From: UBA10677 sp045532295
GTDB taxonomy: Bacteria > Bacillota > Clostridia > Christensenellales > Pumilibacteraceae
Assembly (NCBI GenBank): GCA_045532295.1
Contig: JAZSFP010000012.1
Coordinates: forward strand, 114,418 to 178,417
DNA length: 64,000 bases
Direction: 5' to 3'
The translations under genes and the position numbers were made by a program. Under the pieces are notes generated by a model. The model was not told the origin of the DNA, made no database searches, and was given only the letters and a program-made list of their open reading frames with translations. Of this stretch, positions 34,180 to 42,886 are shown piece after piece (position 1 is the first letter of the stretch; each line of letters begins with the position of its first letter).

Positions 34180-34875
34180 TTAGCAGAATTCGGCTAAACA
34201 CCTCTCATACGCCTCTACAGGATCCTCTGCTGCGGTTATGGGACGACCAACGACGATATAGTCAGAACCGATGGCTTTGGCTTGAGCAGGGGTCATAACG
34301 CGCTTTTGGTCGCCGATTTCTCCGTCGGCAAAGCGTACGCCGGGGGTAACGGTGAGGAAGTTTTTACCGCAAGTTTCGTGAACCTTGCCTGCCTCGAGGG
34401 GCGAACAAACTACGCCGTCGAGACCGCTATCGGCAGCGTTTTTAGCGTAGTGCATAACTACTTTGTCGATAGGCTGGTCGATTAAAAGGTCGTCAGTCAT
34501 ACTTTGTTGGTCGGTAGAAGTAAGTTGGGTTACCGCGATAAGAAGGGGGCGAGTGCCGTCGGGACGGGTTAAGCCCTCGATAGCGGCAGTCATCATTCTC
34601 TTCGTTCCCGACGCGTGAAGGTTGGTCATATCGACGTCAAGACGGGATAAAACCGCCATTGATTTTTTAACGGTGTTGGGGATATCGTGGAGTTTGAGGT
34701 CGAGGAAAATCTTGTGGCCTCTCTCCTTAATCTTTCTTACGATGCTCGGTCCTTCCGCGTAGAAAAGTTCCATACCTATTTTTACGAAAGGTTTTCTGCC
34801 CGTGAACTTGTCCAAGAACGCAAAGGTCTTTTCAGCGCTGTCAAAGTCGCAAGCAATAATAACGTCCTTACCCAT
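34180..34875 (-). CDS. pyrF: Orotidine 5'-phosphate decarboxylase
   Basis: The 231-residue enzyme forms UMP from OMP. The catalytic charged network is in 'FLDLKLHDIPNTVKK', and 'VTPGVRFADG' and 'DYIVVGRPIT' form the phosphate-binding end of the barrel. The start is one base after the pyrD stop. The stop codon is directly followed by the interspersed repeat module. Confidence 0.95.
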   Translation of the reverse strand: MGKDVIIACDFDSAEKTFAFLDKFTGRKPFVKIGMELFYAEGPSIVRKIKERGHKIFLDLKLHDIPNTVKKSMAVLSRLDVDMTNLHASGTKRMMTAAIEGLTRPDGTRPLLIAVTQLTSTDQQSMTDDLLIDQPIDKVVMHYAKNAADSGLDGVVCSPLEAGKVHETCGKNFLTVTPGVRFADGEIGDQKRVMTPAQAKAIGSDYIVVGRPITAAEDPVEAYERCLAEFC

Positions 34876-34876
34876 T

Positions 34877-35788
34877 TTACTTAGTTCCTCCTATGATTTC
34901 ACTTAAAGATTTAATTCCGTATTTGTCCATAACGACGGGAAGTTGCTCGATAATTTCTTTGCACGCAAAGGGGTTTACGAGGTTAGCCGCGCCCACTTCT
35001 ACTGCGGTTGCGCCGGCAAGCATAAGTTCGATTACGTCCTCGGCGTTCGATACACCGCCCATACCCACGACGGGGATTGATACGGCGTTTGCTACCTGAT
35101 AAACCATTCTTACTGCTACGGGAAAAATCGCGCTACCCGAAAAACCGCCCATCTTGTTAGCGATTATCGGTTTTCTCGTCTTAAGGTTAATGCGCATACC
35201 AAGTAGCGTATTTATTAAACTAATTCCGTCTGCGCCTGCGTCCTCGCACGCTTTTGCGATGGACACGATATCCGTTACGTTGGGCGAAAGTTTAACGATA
35301 ACGGGCTTAGTGGTAACCTTTTTTACCGCTCTGGTAACTTCAGCGGCAGCGCTTGGGTCAGTACCAAAACTCATACCGCCACCGTGGACGTTGGGACAAC
35401 TTACGTTGACCTCGAGCCAGCCCACTTCTTCGCATTTGTCAAGGCGCTCGCAAGTATAGGCGTAGTCCTCAACGGAAAATCCGCTAACGTTAGCCATTAC
35501 TTTTTTGTGGAAAACCTCGCGCATTTTGGGGAGTTCTTCGCTTATAACCTTGTCAACACCGGGGTTTTGCAAGCCCACCGCGTTAATCATACCCGCAGTG
35601 CACTCTGCAATTCTTGGAGTGGGATTGCCGAAACGGGGGTCGCGCGTCGTTCCCTTAAACGAGAAAGTTCCTAAAAGGTTGATATCGTAAAGTTCAGCGA
35701 ACTCGTAGCCGTAGCCGAAAGTTCCCGAGGCGGGAATTATAGGGTTGTCAAGGTCAAGTCCGCAAAGATTGACTTTTAATCTTTCCAT
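34877..35788 (-). CDS. pyrD: Dihydroorotate dehydrogenase, class 1B catalytic subunit
   Basis: The 303-residue FMN enzyme oxidises dihydroorotate to orotate. 'NPIIPASGTFGYG' and 'LEVNVSCPNVHGGGMSFG' (with the class 1 catalytic Cys in NVSCPN) are present. Class 1B enzymes need PyrK for NAD reduction, and pyrK is the next gene upstream, overlapping by 13 bases, which implies coupled translation of the two subunits. Confidence 0.96.
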   Translation of the reverse strand: MERLKVNLCGLDLDNPIIPASGTFGYGYEFAELYDINLLGTFSFKGTTRDPRFGNPTPRIAECTAGMINAVGLQNPGVDKVISEELPKMREVFHKKVMANVSGFSVEDYAYTCERLDKCEEVGWLEVNVSCPNVHGGGMSFGTDPSAAAEVTRAVKKVTTKPVIVKLSPNVTDIVSIAKACEDAGADGISLINTLLGMRINLKTRKPIIANKMGGFSGSAIFPVAVRMVYQVANAVSIPVVGMGGVSNAEDVIELMLAGATAVEVGAANLVNPFACKEIIEQLPVVMDKYGIKSLSEIIGGTK

Positions 35789-36513
35789 ATAATTTCCTCC
35801 TTAGTAAGCACGGGGCCCTCTTTACAAATTCGCTTATTGCCCGTAAGCGTTTTGCACGAGCAACCCATACAAGCGCCGAAACCACAGCCCATACGCTCTT
35901 CAAAACTCAACTGTCCGCTCGTCTTGGCGGTCTTGCAAACCGCCTTTAGCATAGGCTCAGGACCACAAGTGTAGAAGTAGTCGTAGTCGGCGTTTTCCAT
36001 TACCGTAGTAACGAAACCGCGCACACCGTAACTTCCGTCGACGGTAGTAACGGTTACTTTTGCGCCTAATTTTTCAAACTCGCTTTGGTAGAAAATCTCG
36101 CTCGCTTTGTTAAAGCCAAGCACCACTTCTACCTCTACTTTTTGCTCGATTAGTTTTTTTGCGAGCATATAAAGGGGAGGAACGCCCACGCCACCGCCCA
36201 AAAGTATGGCTTTTTTGCCTGCTTTGGAAAGGTCGTAGCCGTTGCCAAGTCCCGATAGAATATCGAGTGTGTCGCCCTCTTCCATTGCGCTCATTTTCTC
36301 AGTGCCTTTGCCTACTACTTTATAGATAAGCGTTAGCGTATTCCCCTCGCAGTCGCACACGGATATGGGACGGCGAAGATACAATCCGTCAATTAGGATA
36401 TTGACGAACTGACCGCTGTTAGTAACGGCAGAGCAATCTCCCTCGAGCGTCATTTTATAAACGTCAGAGGTGAGCGCGATATTAGAAGTTATCGTAAAAA
36501 TCCCTCGTTTCAT
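35776..36513 (-). CDS. pyrK: Dihydroorotate dehydrogenase electron-transfer subunit
   Basis: The 245-residue FAD and [2Fe-2S] protein passes electrons from PyrD to NAD. The FAD segment 'LYLRRPISVCDCEG' and NAD-binding 'ILLGGGVGVPPLYMLAKKL' are present. The cluster cysteines lie in 'GCGFGACMGCSCKT' and 'RICKEGPVL' near the C-terminus. It follows carB by nine bases and overlaps pyrD. Confidence 0.96.
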   Translation of the reverse strand: MKRGIFTITSNIALTSDVYKMTLEGDCSAVTNSGQFVNILIDGLYLRRPISVCDCEGNTLTLIYKVVGKGTEKMSAMEEGDTLDILSGLGNGYDLSKAGKKAILLGGGVGVPPLYMLAKKLIEQKVEVEVVLGFNKASEIFYQSEFEKLGAKVTVTTVDGSYGVRGFVTTVMENADYDYFYTCGPEPMLKAVCKTAKTSGQLSFEERMGCGFGACMGCSCKTLTGNKRICKEGPVLTKEEIIWKD

Positions 36514-36522
36514 TTCGTCTCC

Positions 36523-39500
36523 TTAAGCGTCGATGGTGGATATGCGAAGAGTAGTCTCGTCGAGAACGTCCAAAAGCACTTTTACGGTATCGAGCGAAGT
36601 AAACATAGTTACGTTGTTCTCAATAGCGTACTTTCTGATTTCGTAGCCGTCGCTCTGCTTTCCGATTGCTCCAACCTCGCTGGTATTGATTACGTAAGCG
36701 ACGTTGCCTTGACGGATTTCTTCTCTGATTTCCTCACTGCCCTCGCTGATTTTCTTAACCACGTGAGTGCGGATATTATTTGATTTTAAGAATCTAGCAG
36801 TACCTGCGGTTGCAACGATATTAAAGCCAAGGTCATAGAAACGGCGGATAAGAGGAAGAGCCTCTTCCTTGTCCTTGTCGGCGATAGTTGCGAACACCGT
36901 GCCGTAGTTTTGAAGTTTCATACCCGACGCCTGAAGAGCCTTATAAAGCGCGCGGTAAAGTCTGTCGTCGTAGCCGATTGCCTCGCCGGTGGATTTCATT
37001 TCGGGCGAGAGGTACGCGTCAAGACCTCTAATCTTATTGAACGAGAACACGGGAACTTTAACGTACCATCTCTTCTTTTCGGGAGGATAGATATCGAAAA
37101 TGCCCTGTTCTTTGAGGCTCTTACCCATAATTACTTCGGTCGCGATATCGGCAAGACTATAACCCGTTGCTTTAGAAAGGAAGGGAACGGTACGCGAAGA
37201 ACGGGGGTTAACCTCGATTATATAAACCTTTTCGTCCTTGTCCACGATAAACTGGATATTATAAAGACCTACGATACCGATACCAGGACCTAACTTTTTA
37301 GCGTATTGAAGGATAATGCCCTTAACTTTATCGGAAATACTGAAGGAAGGATATACGGAAATACTGTCGCCCGAGTGAATACCCGTACGCTCAACGAGTT
37401 CCATAATGCCGGGAACGAATACGTCCTTGCCGTCGCAGATAGCGTCTACCTCGACTTCCTTACCGATAATGTATTTATCTACCAAAACGGGCTTGTCTTC
37501 GTCGATTTCTACTGCGGTCTTGAGGTATTTTCTAAGTTGGTCCTCGTTAGCAACGATTTGCATTGCTCTGCCTCCAAGAACGAAGGAGGGACGAACGAGC
37601 ACGGGATAGCCGATACGGTTCGCTGCCGCTACGCCGTCCTCGATTTTGGTTACCGCGCAACCTTCGGGTTGGGGAATATCGAGCGCTTTGAGGACTTTTT
37701 CAAAACTGTCGCGGTTCTCTGCTCTTTCGATAGCGTCGCAGTCCGTGCCGATAATCTTAACTCCACGGTCACGAAGAGGCTCGGCAAGGTTAATAGCCGT
37801 TTGTCCGCCAAGCGAGGCGATAACGCCCTCGGGGTTTTCAAAGTCGAGGATTGCCATTACGTCCTCGGTGGTGAGAGGCTCGAAGTAGAGTTTATCAGAA
37901 GTGGTGTAGTCGGTCGATACGGTTTCAGGGTTGTTGTTGATGATGATTGCCTCGTAACCAGACTTTTTAGTCGTGGTTACGGCGTGAACGGTGGAATAGT
38001 CCAACTCAACGCCCTGTCCGATACGGATAGGACCTGCGCCAAGCACCACCGCTTTCTTCTTATCGGTTAGAACGGAGTCGTTCTCGCCTGCGTAGGAAGA
38101 ATAGAAGTAAGGAACGTACGCGCCCGTGTGGAGCGTGTCTACCATACGGAATACGGGGGTAATACCCTTTGCTTTTCTTAAATTATAGATATCAAGTTCC
38201 TTAGTGTTCCAAAGTTTAGCGATATATTTGTCGGAAAAACCGAGCATTTTTGCGCCTTTGAGCGCTTTTTCGTCCATTACTTTTTCCTTCAAAATCTTTT
38301 CCATTTCGGTAATGGTCTTGATATTTTCAAGGAAAAGAGGCGTGATTTTCGTTATGTCGTAAAGTTCTTCGATGCTAACGCCACGACGGAGAAGTTCGGT
38401 TACTGCGAAGATATTATCGTCCTTGAACTCTTTGAGGTATTCCTTAAGAGCCTCGTCGGTATAGCCGTCGAACTTTGCAAGGTGGAGGTGGCAAACGCCT
38501 ATTTCAAGCGAGCGAACGGATTTGAGCATACACTCGCAAAGATTAGAGCCGATACCCATAACCTCGCCCGTTGCTTTCATTTGCGTTCCAAGTTTGTTGG
38601 ATGCGGAAGTGAATTTATCAAAGGGGAAACGGGGGAATTTCGCTACTACGTAGTCGAGTTTAGGCTCGAGCGCGGCAGTACCGCCTGCAAGAGGTATTTC
38701 GTCAAGCGTCATACCTACTGCGATTTTTGCGGTAACGCGAGCAATGGGGTAACCGCTTGCTTTAGATGCGAGCGCGGACGAACGCGATACGCGGGGGTTT
38801 ACCTCGATAAGATAGTACTCACTGCTATGGGGGTTAAGCGCGAACTGTACGTTACAACCACCCTCGATTTTGAGTTCGCGGATAATCTTGATTGCGCTGT
38901 CGTTGAGCATTTTAAGGTCGTGCTCGTTAAGAGAAAGTATGGGCGCAACTACTATACTGTCGCCCGTATGAACGCCAACTGGGTCGAGGTTTTCCATACC
39001 ACAGATAGTGATTGCGTTGTCCTTGCTATCGCGCATAACCTCGAATTCGATTTCCTTAAAGCCCTTGACGGATTTTTCGATAAGCACTTGATGGACGGGG
39101 GAAAGTTTGAAGGCGTTGATACCGATTTCCACGAGTTCTTCTTCGTTGTCGGCAAAGCCACCGCCCGTTCCGCCAAGCGTGAACGCAGGACGAAGGACTA
39201 CGGGATAACCGATACGGCGCGCAGCCTCTTTCGCCTCTTCAAGCGAATAGGTAATTTCCGAGGGAATTACGGGTTCGCCTATGCTTTGGCAAAGTTCCTT
39301 GAAAAGTTCTCTGTCCTCTGCTCTTTCAATACTCTCGCTACTCGTTCCAAGAAGGAGCGTTCTGCACTCTTTAAGCACGCCTTTCTTTTCAAGTTGCATA
39401 GCAAGATTTAAGCCCGTTTGTCCGCCTATGCCGGGCACGATTGCGTCAGGGCGCTCGTAACGGAGAATTTTCGCTACGTATTCGAGCGTGAGCGGTTCCA

Positions 39501-39696
39501 TATACACCTTGTCAGCGATGGTCGTATCCGTCATAATCGTTGCAGGGTTGGAGTTGACGAGCACTACTTCATAACCCTCTTCCTTAAGCGCTAAGCACGC
39601 TTGCGTTCCTGCGTAGTCGAATTCCGCCGCCTGTCCGATGATGATAGGACCAGAACCGATGATGAGTACTTTCTTGATGTCTTTTCTCTTTGCCAT
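36523..39696 (-). CDS. carB: Carbamoyl-phosphate synthase large subunit
   Basis: The 1,057-residue protein has the usual tandem ATP-grasp halves ('IGSGPIIIGQAAEFDYAG' in the first, 'VLGAGPIRIGQGVELDYS' in the second) and a C-terminal regulatory domain with 'FATIADKDKEEALPLIRRFYDLGF'. It makes carbamoyl phosphate from bicarbonate, two ATP and ammonia. Normally ammonia is supplied by the glutaminase CarA through a tunnel; no carA lies in this window, although carB is inside a pyrimidine gene run where it is commonly paired. The partner may be elsewhere or the enzyme may use free ammonia. Confidence 0.96.
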   Translation of the reverse strand: MAKRKDIKKVLIIGSGPIIIGQAAEFDYAGTQACLALKEEGYEVVLVNSNPATIMTDTTIADKVYMEPLTLEYVAKILRYERPDAIVPGIGGQTGLNLAMQLEKKGVLKECRTLLLGTSSESIERAEDRELFKELCQSIGEPVIPSEITYSLEEAKEAARRIGYPVVLRPAFTLGGTGGGFADNEEELVEIGINAFKLSPVHQVLIEKSVKGFKEIEFEVMRDSKDNAITICGMENLDPVGVHTGDSIVVAPILSLNEHDLKMLNDSAIKIIRELKIEGGCNVQFALNPHSSEYYLIEVNPRVSRSSALASKASGYPIARVTAKIAVGMTLDEIPLAGGTAALEPKLDYVVAKFPRFPFDKFTSASNKLGTQMKATGEVMGIGSNLCECMLKSVRSLEIGVCHLHLAKFDGYTDEALKEYLKEFKDDNIFAVTELLRRGVSIEELYDITKITPLFLENIKTITEMEKILKEKVMDEKALKGAKMLGFSDKYIAKLWNTKELDIYNLRKAKGITPVFRMVDTLHTGAYVPYFYSSYAGENDSVLTDKKKAVVLGAGPIRIGQGVELDYSTVHAVTTTKKSGYEAIIINNNPETVSTDYTTSDKLYFEPLTTEDVMAILDFENPEGVIASLGGQTAINLAEPLRDRGVKIIGTDCDAIERAENRDSFEKVLKALDIPQPEGCAVTKIEDGVAAANRIGYPVLVRPSFVLGGRAMQIVANEDQLRKYLKTAVEIDEDKPVLVDKYIIGKEVEVDAICDGKDVFVPGIMELVERTGIHSGDSISVYPSFSISDKVKGIILQYAKKLGPGIGIVGLYNIQFIVDKDEKVYIIEVNPRSSRTVPFLSKATGYSLADIATEVIMGKSLKEQGIFDIYPPEKKRWYVKVPVFSFNKIRGLDAYLSPEMKSTGEAIGYDDRLYRALYKALQASGMKLQNYGTVFATIADKDKEEALPLIRRFYDLGFNIVATAGTARFLKSNNIRTHVVKKISEGSEEIREEIRQGNVAYVINTSEVGAIGKQSDGYEIRKYAIENNVTMFTSLDTVKVLLDVLDETTLRISTIDA

Positions 39697-39731
39697 AACA
39701 GTTTTTCTCCTGAATAAATTCTTTATGTGGT

Positions 39732-40943
39732 CTATTGTTTTCTATATACTATCTCGCCGTTATAAACGGTAAGTTGGTTTACGCCGATAAGTCTTTCCCC
39801 TTGGTACGGAGTTGCTCTTCCCTTGCTTAAAAATTGCTCGGGCTCTACGGTGAATTCGTCCATTTTCCATACCGAATAATCGTTCGTAAAGCGGATATTA
39901 AATCGCTCGCGTGGAGCAAAAACAAGCAACCGTATCAGTTTTTTTAGGTCAATCACGCCTTCTTTTACGAGGTGCGTATAGAGGGCTGGGAAAGCCGTTT
40001 CAAGCCCTACTACTCCAAACGCGCTCGCCTTTAGTCCGCGCGATTTTTCTTCCGCGCTATGAGGGGCGTGGTCGGTTGCTATCATATCAATCGTGCCGTC
40101 GATAACGCCTTCAACTAAAGCCTCTCTGTCTTCTCTTGAGCGAAGGGGTGGGTTCATTTTCATTCTGCCGTCCTCAATAAGAAAACTATCGTCCATCGTA
40201 AGATAGTGAGGCGCGGTTTCACAAGTGATATCTACGCCGTCGCGCTTTGCCTCGCGAATAAGGGCAACGCTTTCTTTTGCAGATATATGGCACACGTGAT
40301 ATTTAACGCCCGTCTTTTTTGCAAGTTCAATATCGCGAGCGATTTGCGCGTACTCACTCTCCGAGCAAATTCCACGGTGTCCGTGCGCTTTAGCGTACTG
40401 ACCGTCGTGGATATATCCACCGAAGAGAAGGTCGTTCACTTCGCAATGCGCAACTATCATTTTTCCGCAATCTTTTGCTCTTTTCATAGCCTCTTCCATA
40501 AGAGAGGCAGACTGTATTCCCGAGCCGTCGTCGGAAAACGCGATTGCGCCTTTAAGGGAGGCAAAGTCAACAAGTTCACTTCCCGCGCGCTTTTTAGTAA
40601 TCGTTGCGTAGGGATACACGGCTATTACGCTATCGCGGTCGATAATTTCTTGCTGAATTGCAAGCGTTTCTTCGCTATCGGGAGCAGGACTAAGGTTAGG
40701 CATCGTGCAAACGGCGGTGTATCCTCCGCGAGAGGCAGATTTACTACCCGACTTTATCGTTTCTTTATAGGAAAATCCCGGCTCGCGAAAATGCACGTGC
40801 ACGTCGCAAAAACCGGGCAAGAATAAATATTCTTCACTGTCAAAAGCCATAACCTCAGAGCAAAAGGTATACTCGGGGGCAGACTTCTCCGCCACCTTGA
40901 GCATTTCTATATTTGCTTTTTTAAGGTCGTGAATTTTAAACAT
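39732..40943 (-). CDS. pyrC: Dihydroorotase
   Basis: The 403-residue amidohydrolase cyclises carbamoyl aspartate. Metal-binding 'DVHVHFREPG' near residue 66, 'HCEVND' and 'HVCHIS' in the middle and 'IATDHAPHSAEEK' with the catalytic Asp are all conserved, placing it with the longer type I dihydroorotases. It follows fhs after a 257-base repeat-containing gap and precedes carB by 35 bases. Confidence 0.95.
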   Translation of the reverse strand: MFKIHDLKKANIEMLKVAEKSAPEYTFCSEVMAFDSEEYLFLPGFCDVHVHFREPGFSYKETIKSGSKSASRGGYTAVCTMPNLSPAPDSEETLAIQQEIIDRDSVIAVYPYATITKKRAGSELVDFASLKGAIAFSDDGSGIQSASLMEEAMKRAKDCGKMIVAHCEVNDLLFGGYIHDGQYAKAHGHRGICSESEYAQIARDIELAKKTGVKYHVCHISAKESVALIREAKRDGVDITCETAPHYLTMDDSFLIEDGRMKMNPPLRSREDREALVEGVIDGTIDMIATDHAPHSAEEKSRGLKASAFGVVGLETAFPALYTHLVKEGVIDLKKLIRLLVFAPRERFNIRFTNDYSVWKMDEFTVEPEQFLSKGRATPYQGERLIGVNQLTVYNGEIVYRKQ

Positions 40944-41200
40944 AATTTTTCCTTTTTAAAGAGGTACTCGATTACCCAACCGAACGCCACTGACACAGTA
41001 ATGCGACGCATATCGCTCGTTTTAAGCGAGGATTTTTGAGATGATTTTCGTCAAACACGAGAAGGTCTTGGTCTATGGTTAAACGAGTGAGAAACGAGCA
41101 AGACGAGGAAAGGGATTGAGGGCGGGTATGAGTGTACAAAGAAGTACTCGATTACCCGACCGAAATCCACTGACAAAGTATTGCGAAGTTTATCGCTCGT
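40944..41200. repeat. Repeat-containing gap between fhs and pyrC
   Basis: Two related ~57-base copies, 40967-41024 and 41148-41203, share TACTCGATTACCC, CCACTGACA, AGTA and ATCGCTCGTTT. Between them is GAGGATTTTTGAGATGATTTTC, also seen at about 47955 and 48162. No gene or promoter is evident. Confidence 0.75.
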
Positions 41201-42874
41201 TTAAAATAGGCCGGTTATTTTGCCACTTTCATCTACATCAATCTTCTCCGCTGCGGGAACTTTGGGAAGACCGGGCATAGTCATAATTTCTCCGGTGAGG
41301 GCGACGATGAAACCGGCGCCGGCGGACACTTTGACGTTACGAACGGTAACGGTAAAGCCGTTGGGCGCGCCAAGGAGGGCGGGGTTATCGGAGAAAGAGT
41401 ATTGCGTTTTTGCCATACAAACGGGGATTTTGTCGTAGCCGAGCGCGGTAAGACGCGCGATTTCCTTCTTTGCAACGGGGGTAAAGGCTACGCCGTCGCC
41501 ACCGTAAACGCGTTTAACGATTTTCTCGATTTTCTCTTCAATGGAGCAATCGAGTTCGTAACTAAACGAGAAGTCGTTTTTCTCTTCACAAAGGCGAACC
41601 ACTTCTTTAGCAAGTTCCTCGCCACCCTTTCCACCCTCTGCCCAAACGGTAGAGAGAACCACGTTAACGCCAAGTTCTTTGCACTTGTCGATAACGAGTT
41701 TGATTTCAGCGTCGGTGTCGGTGGGGAAACGGTTAACCGCTACCACGCAAGGAAGTTTGTAGACGTTAACGATATTGCTTACGTGACGGAGAAGGTTGGG
41801 AATACCTTTCTCGAGCGCGTCGAGGTTTTCGCTACCGAGTTCGGTTTTTGCAAGACCGCCGTGCATTTTAAGAGCGCGAACGGTTGCAACCATTACTACT
41901 GCGGAGGGATTAAGCCCTGCGTAACGGCACTTAATGTCGAGGAATTTTTCTGCGCCGAGGTCTGCGCCAAAGCCTGCCTCGGTAATAGCGTAATCGCCAA
42001 GGCGCATCGCCATTTTGGTCGCAATTACGGAGTTACAGCCGTGAGCGATATTCGCGAAAGGTCCGCCGTGAACGAACGCAGGAGTATGCTCGAGCGTTTG
42101 AACGAGGTTGGGCTTTAACGCGTCCTTTAACAGAGCCGCCATTGCGCCCACCGCTCCAAGTTCGCCTGCGGTTACGGGCTTATCGTCATAGGTGTAGCCT
42201 ACTACTATTCTCGATAATCTTTCTTTAAGGTCGGTAATGGAGGAGGCAAGACAGAACACAGCCATAATCTCGCTTGCAACGGTAATATCGAAACCGTCCT
42301 CACGAGGAACGCCGTTAGCCTTTCCGCCAAGACCGTCCGTTACGAAACGGAGTTGACGGTCGTTCATATCAACGCATCTCTTCCAAGTAATCTTTCTCGT
42401 GTCAATGCCGAGGCGATTGCCTTGATGAATATGGTTGTCAAGCATTGCCGCCAAAAGATTGTTCGCCGCGCCTATTGCGTGGAAGTCGCCAGTAAAGTGA
42501 AGGTTAATGTCCTCCATAGGCACTACTTGAGCGTATCCACCGCCTGCCGCGCCACCCTTAACGCCGAAAACGGGTCCTAAAGAGGGTTCGCGAAGAGCAA
42601 CGATAACGTTTTTGCCTATTCTCTTAAGTCCGTCCGCAAGACCGATAGTGGTGGTCGTCTTACCCTCGCCTGCAGGGGTGGGGGTGATTGCGGTTACGAG
42701 CACGAGTTTGCCTTCTTTTTTGGGCGTGTCGTTTAAGAGTTTATAGTCGATTTTAGCCTTGTATTTGCCGTACTGCTCAAGGTACTTTTCGTCTACGCCT
42801 GCAACGGAAGCAATTTCCGTAATAGGCGTCATAGTCGTTTGCTGAGCGATTTCTATATCGGATAAGTAAGCCAT
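41201..42874 (-). CDS. fhs: Formate-tetrahydrofolate ligase
   Basis: The 557-residue enzyme makes 10-formyltetrahydrofolate from formate, ATP and tetrahydrofolate, the one-carbon donor used by PurN and PurH encoded upstream. The ATP-binding P-loop 'TPAGEGKTTTTIGL' and 'PSLGPVFGVKGGAAGGGYAQV' are conserved and length is normal. It begins 12 bases after purL. The stop is followed directly by an interspersed repeat. Confidence 0.97.
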   Translation of the reverse strand: MAYLSDIEIAQQTTMTPITEIASVAGVDEKYLEQYGKYKAKIDYKLLNDTPKKEGKLVLVTAITPTPAGEGKTTTTIGLADGLKRIGKNVIVALREPSLGPVFGVKGGAAGGGYAQVVPMEDINLHFTGDFHAIGAANNLLAAMLDNHIHQGNRLGIDTRKITWKRCVDMNDRQLRFVTDGLGGKANGVPREDGFDITVASEIMAVFCLASSITDLKERLSRIVVGYTYDDKPVTAGELGAVGAMAALLKDALKPNLVQTLEHTPAFVHGGPFANIAHGCNSVIATKMAMRLGDYAITEAGFGADLGAEKFLDIKCRYAGLNPSAVVMVATVRALKMHGGLAKTELGSENLDALEKGIPNLLRHVSNIVNVYKLPCVVAVNRFPTDTDAEIKLVIDKCKELGVNVVLSTVWAEGGKGGEELAKEVVRLCEEKNDFSFSYELDCSIEEKIEKIVKRVYGGDGVAFTPVAKKEIARLTALGYDKIPVCMAKTQYSFSDNPALLGAPNGFTVTVRNVKVSAGAGFIVALTGEIMTMPGLPKVPAAEKIDVDESGKITGLF

Positions 42875-42886
42875 TTTTCTCTCTCC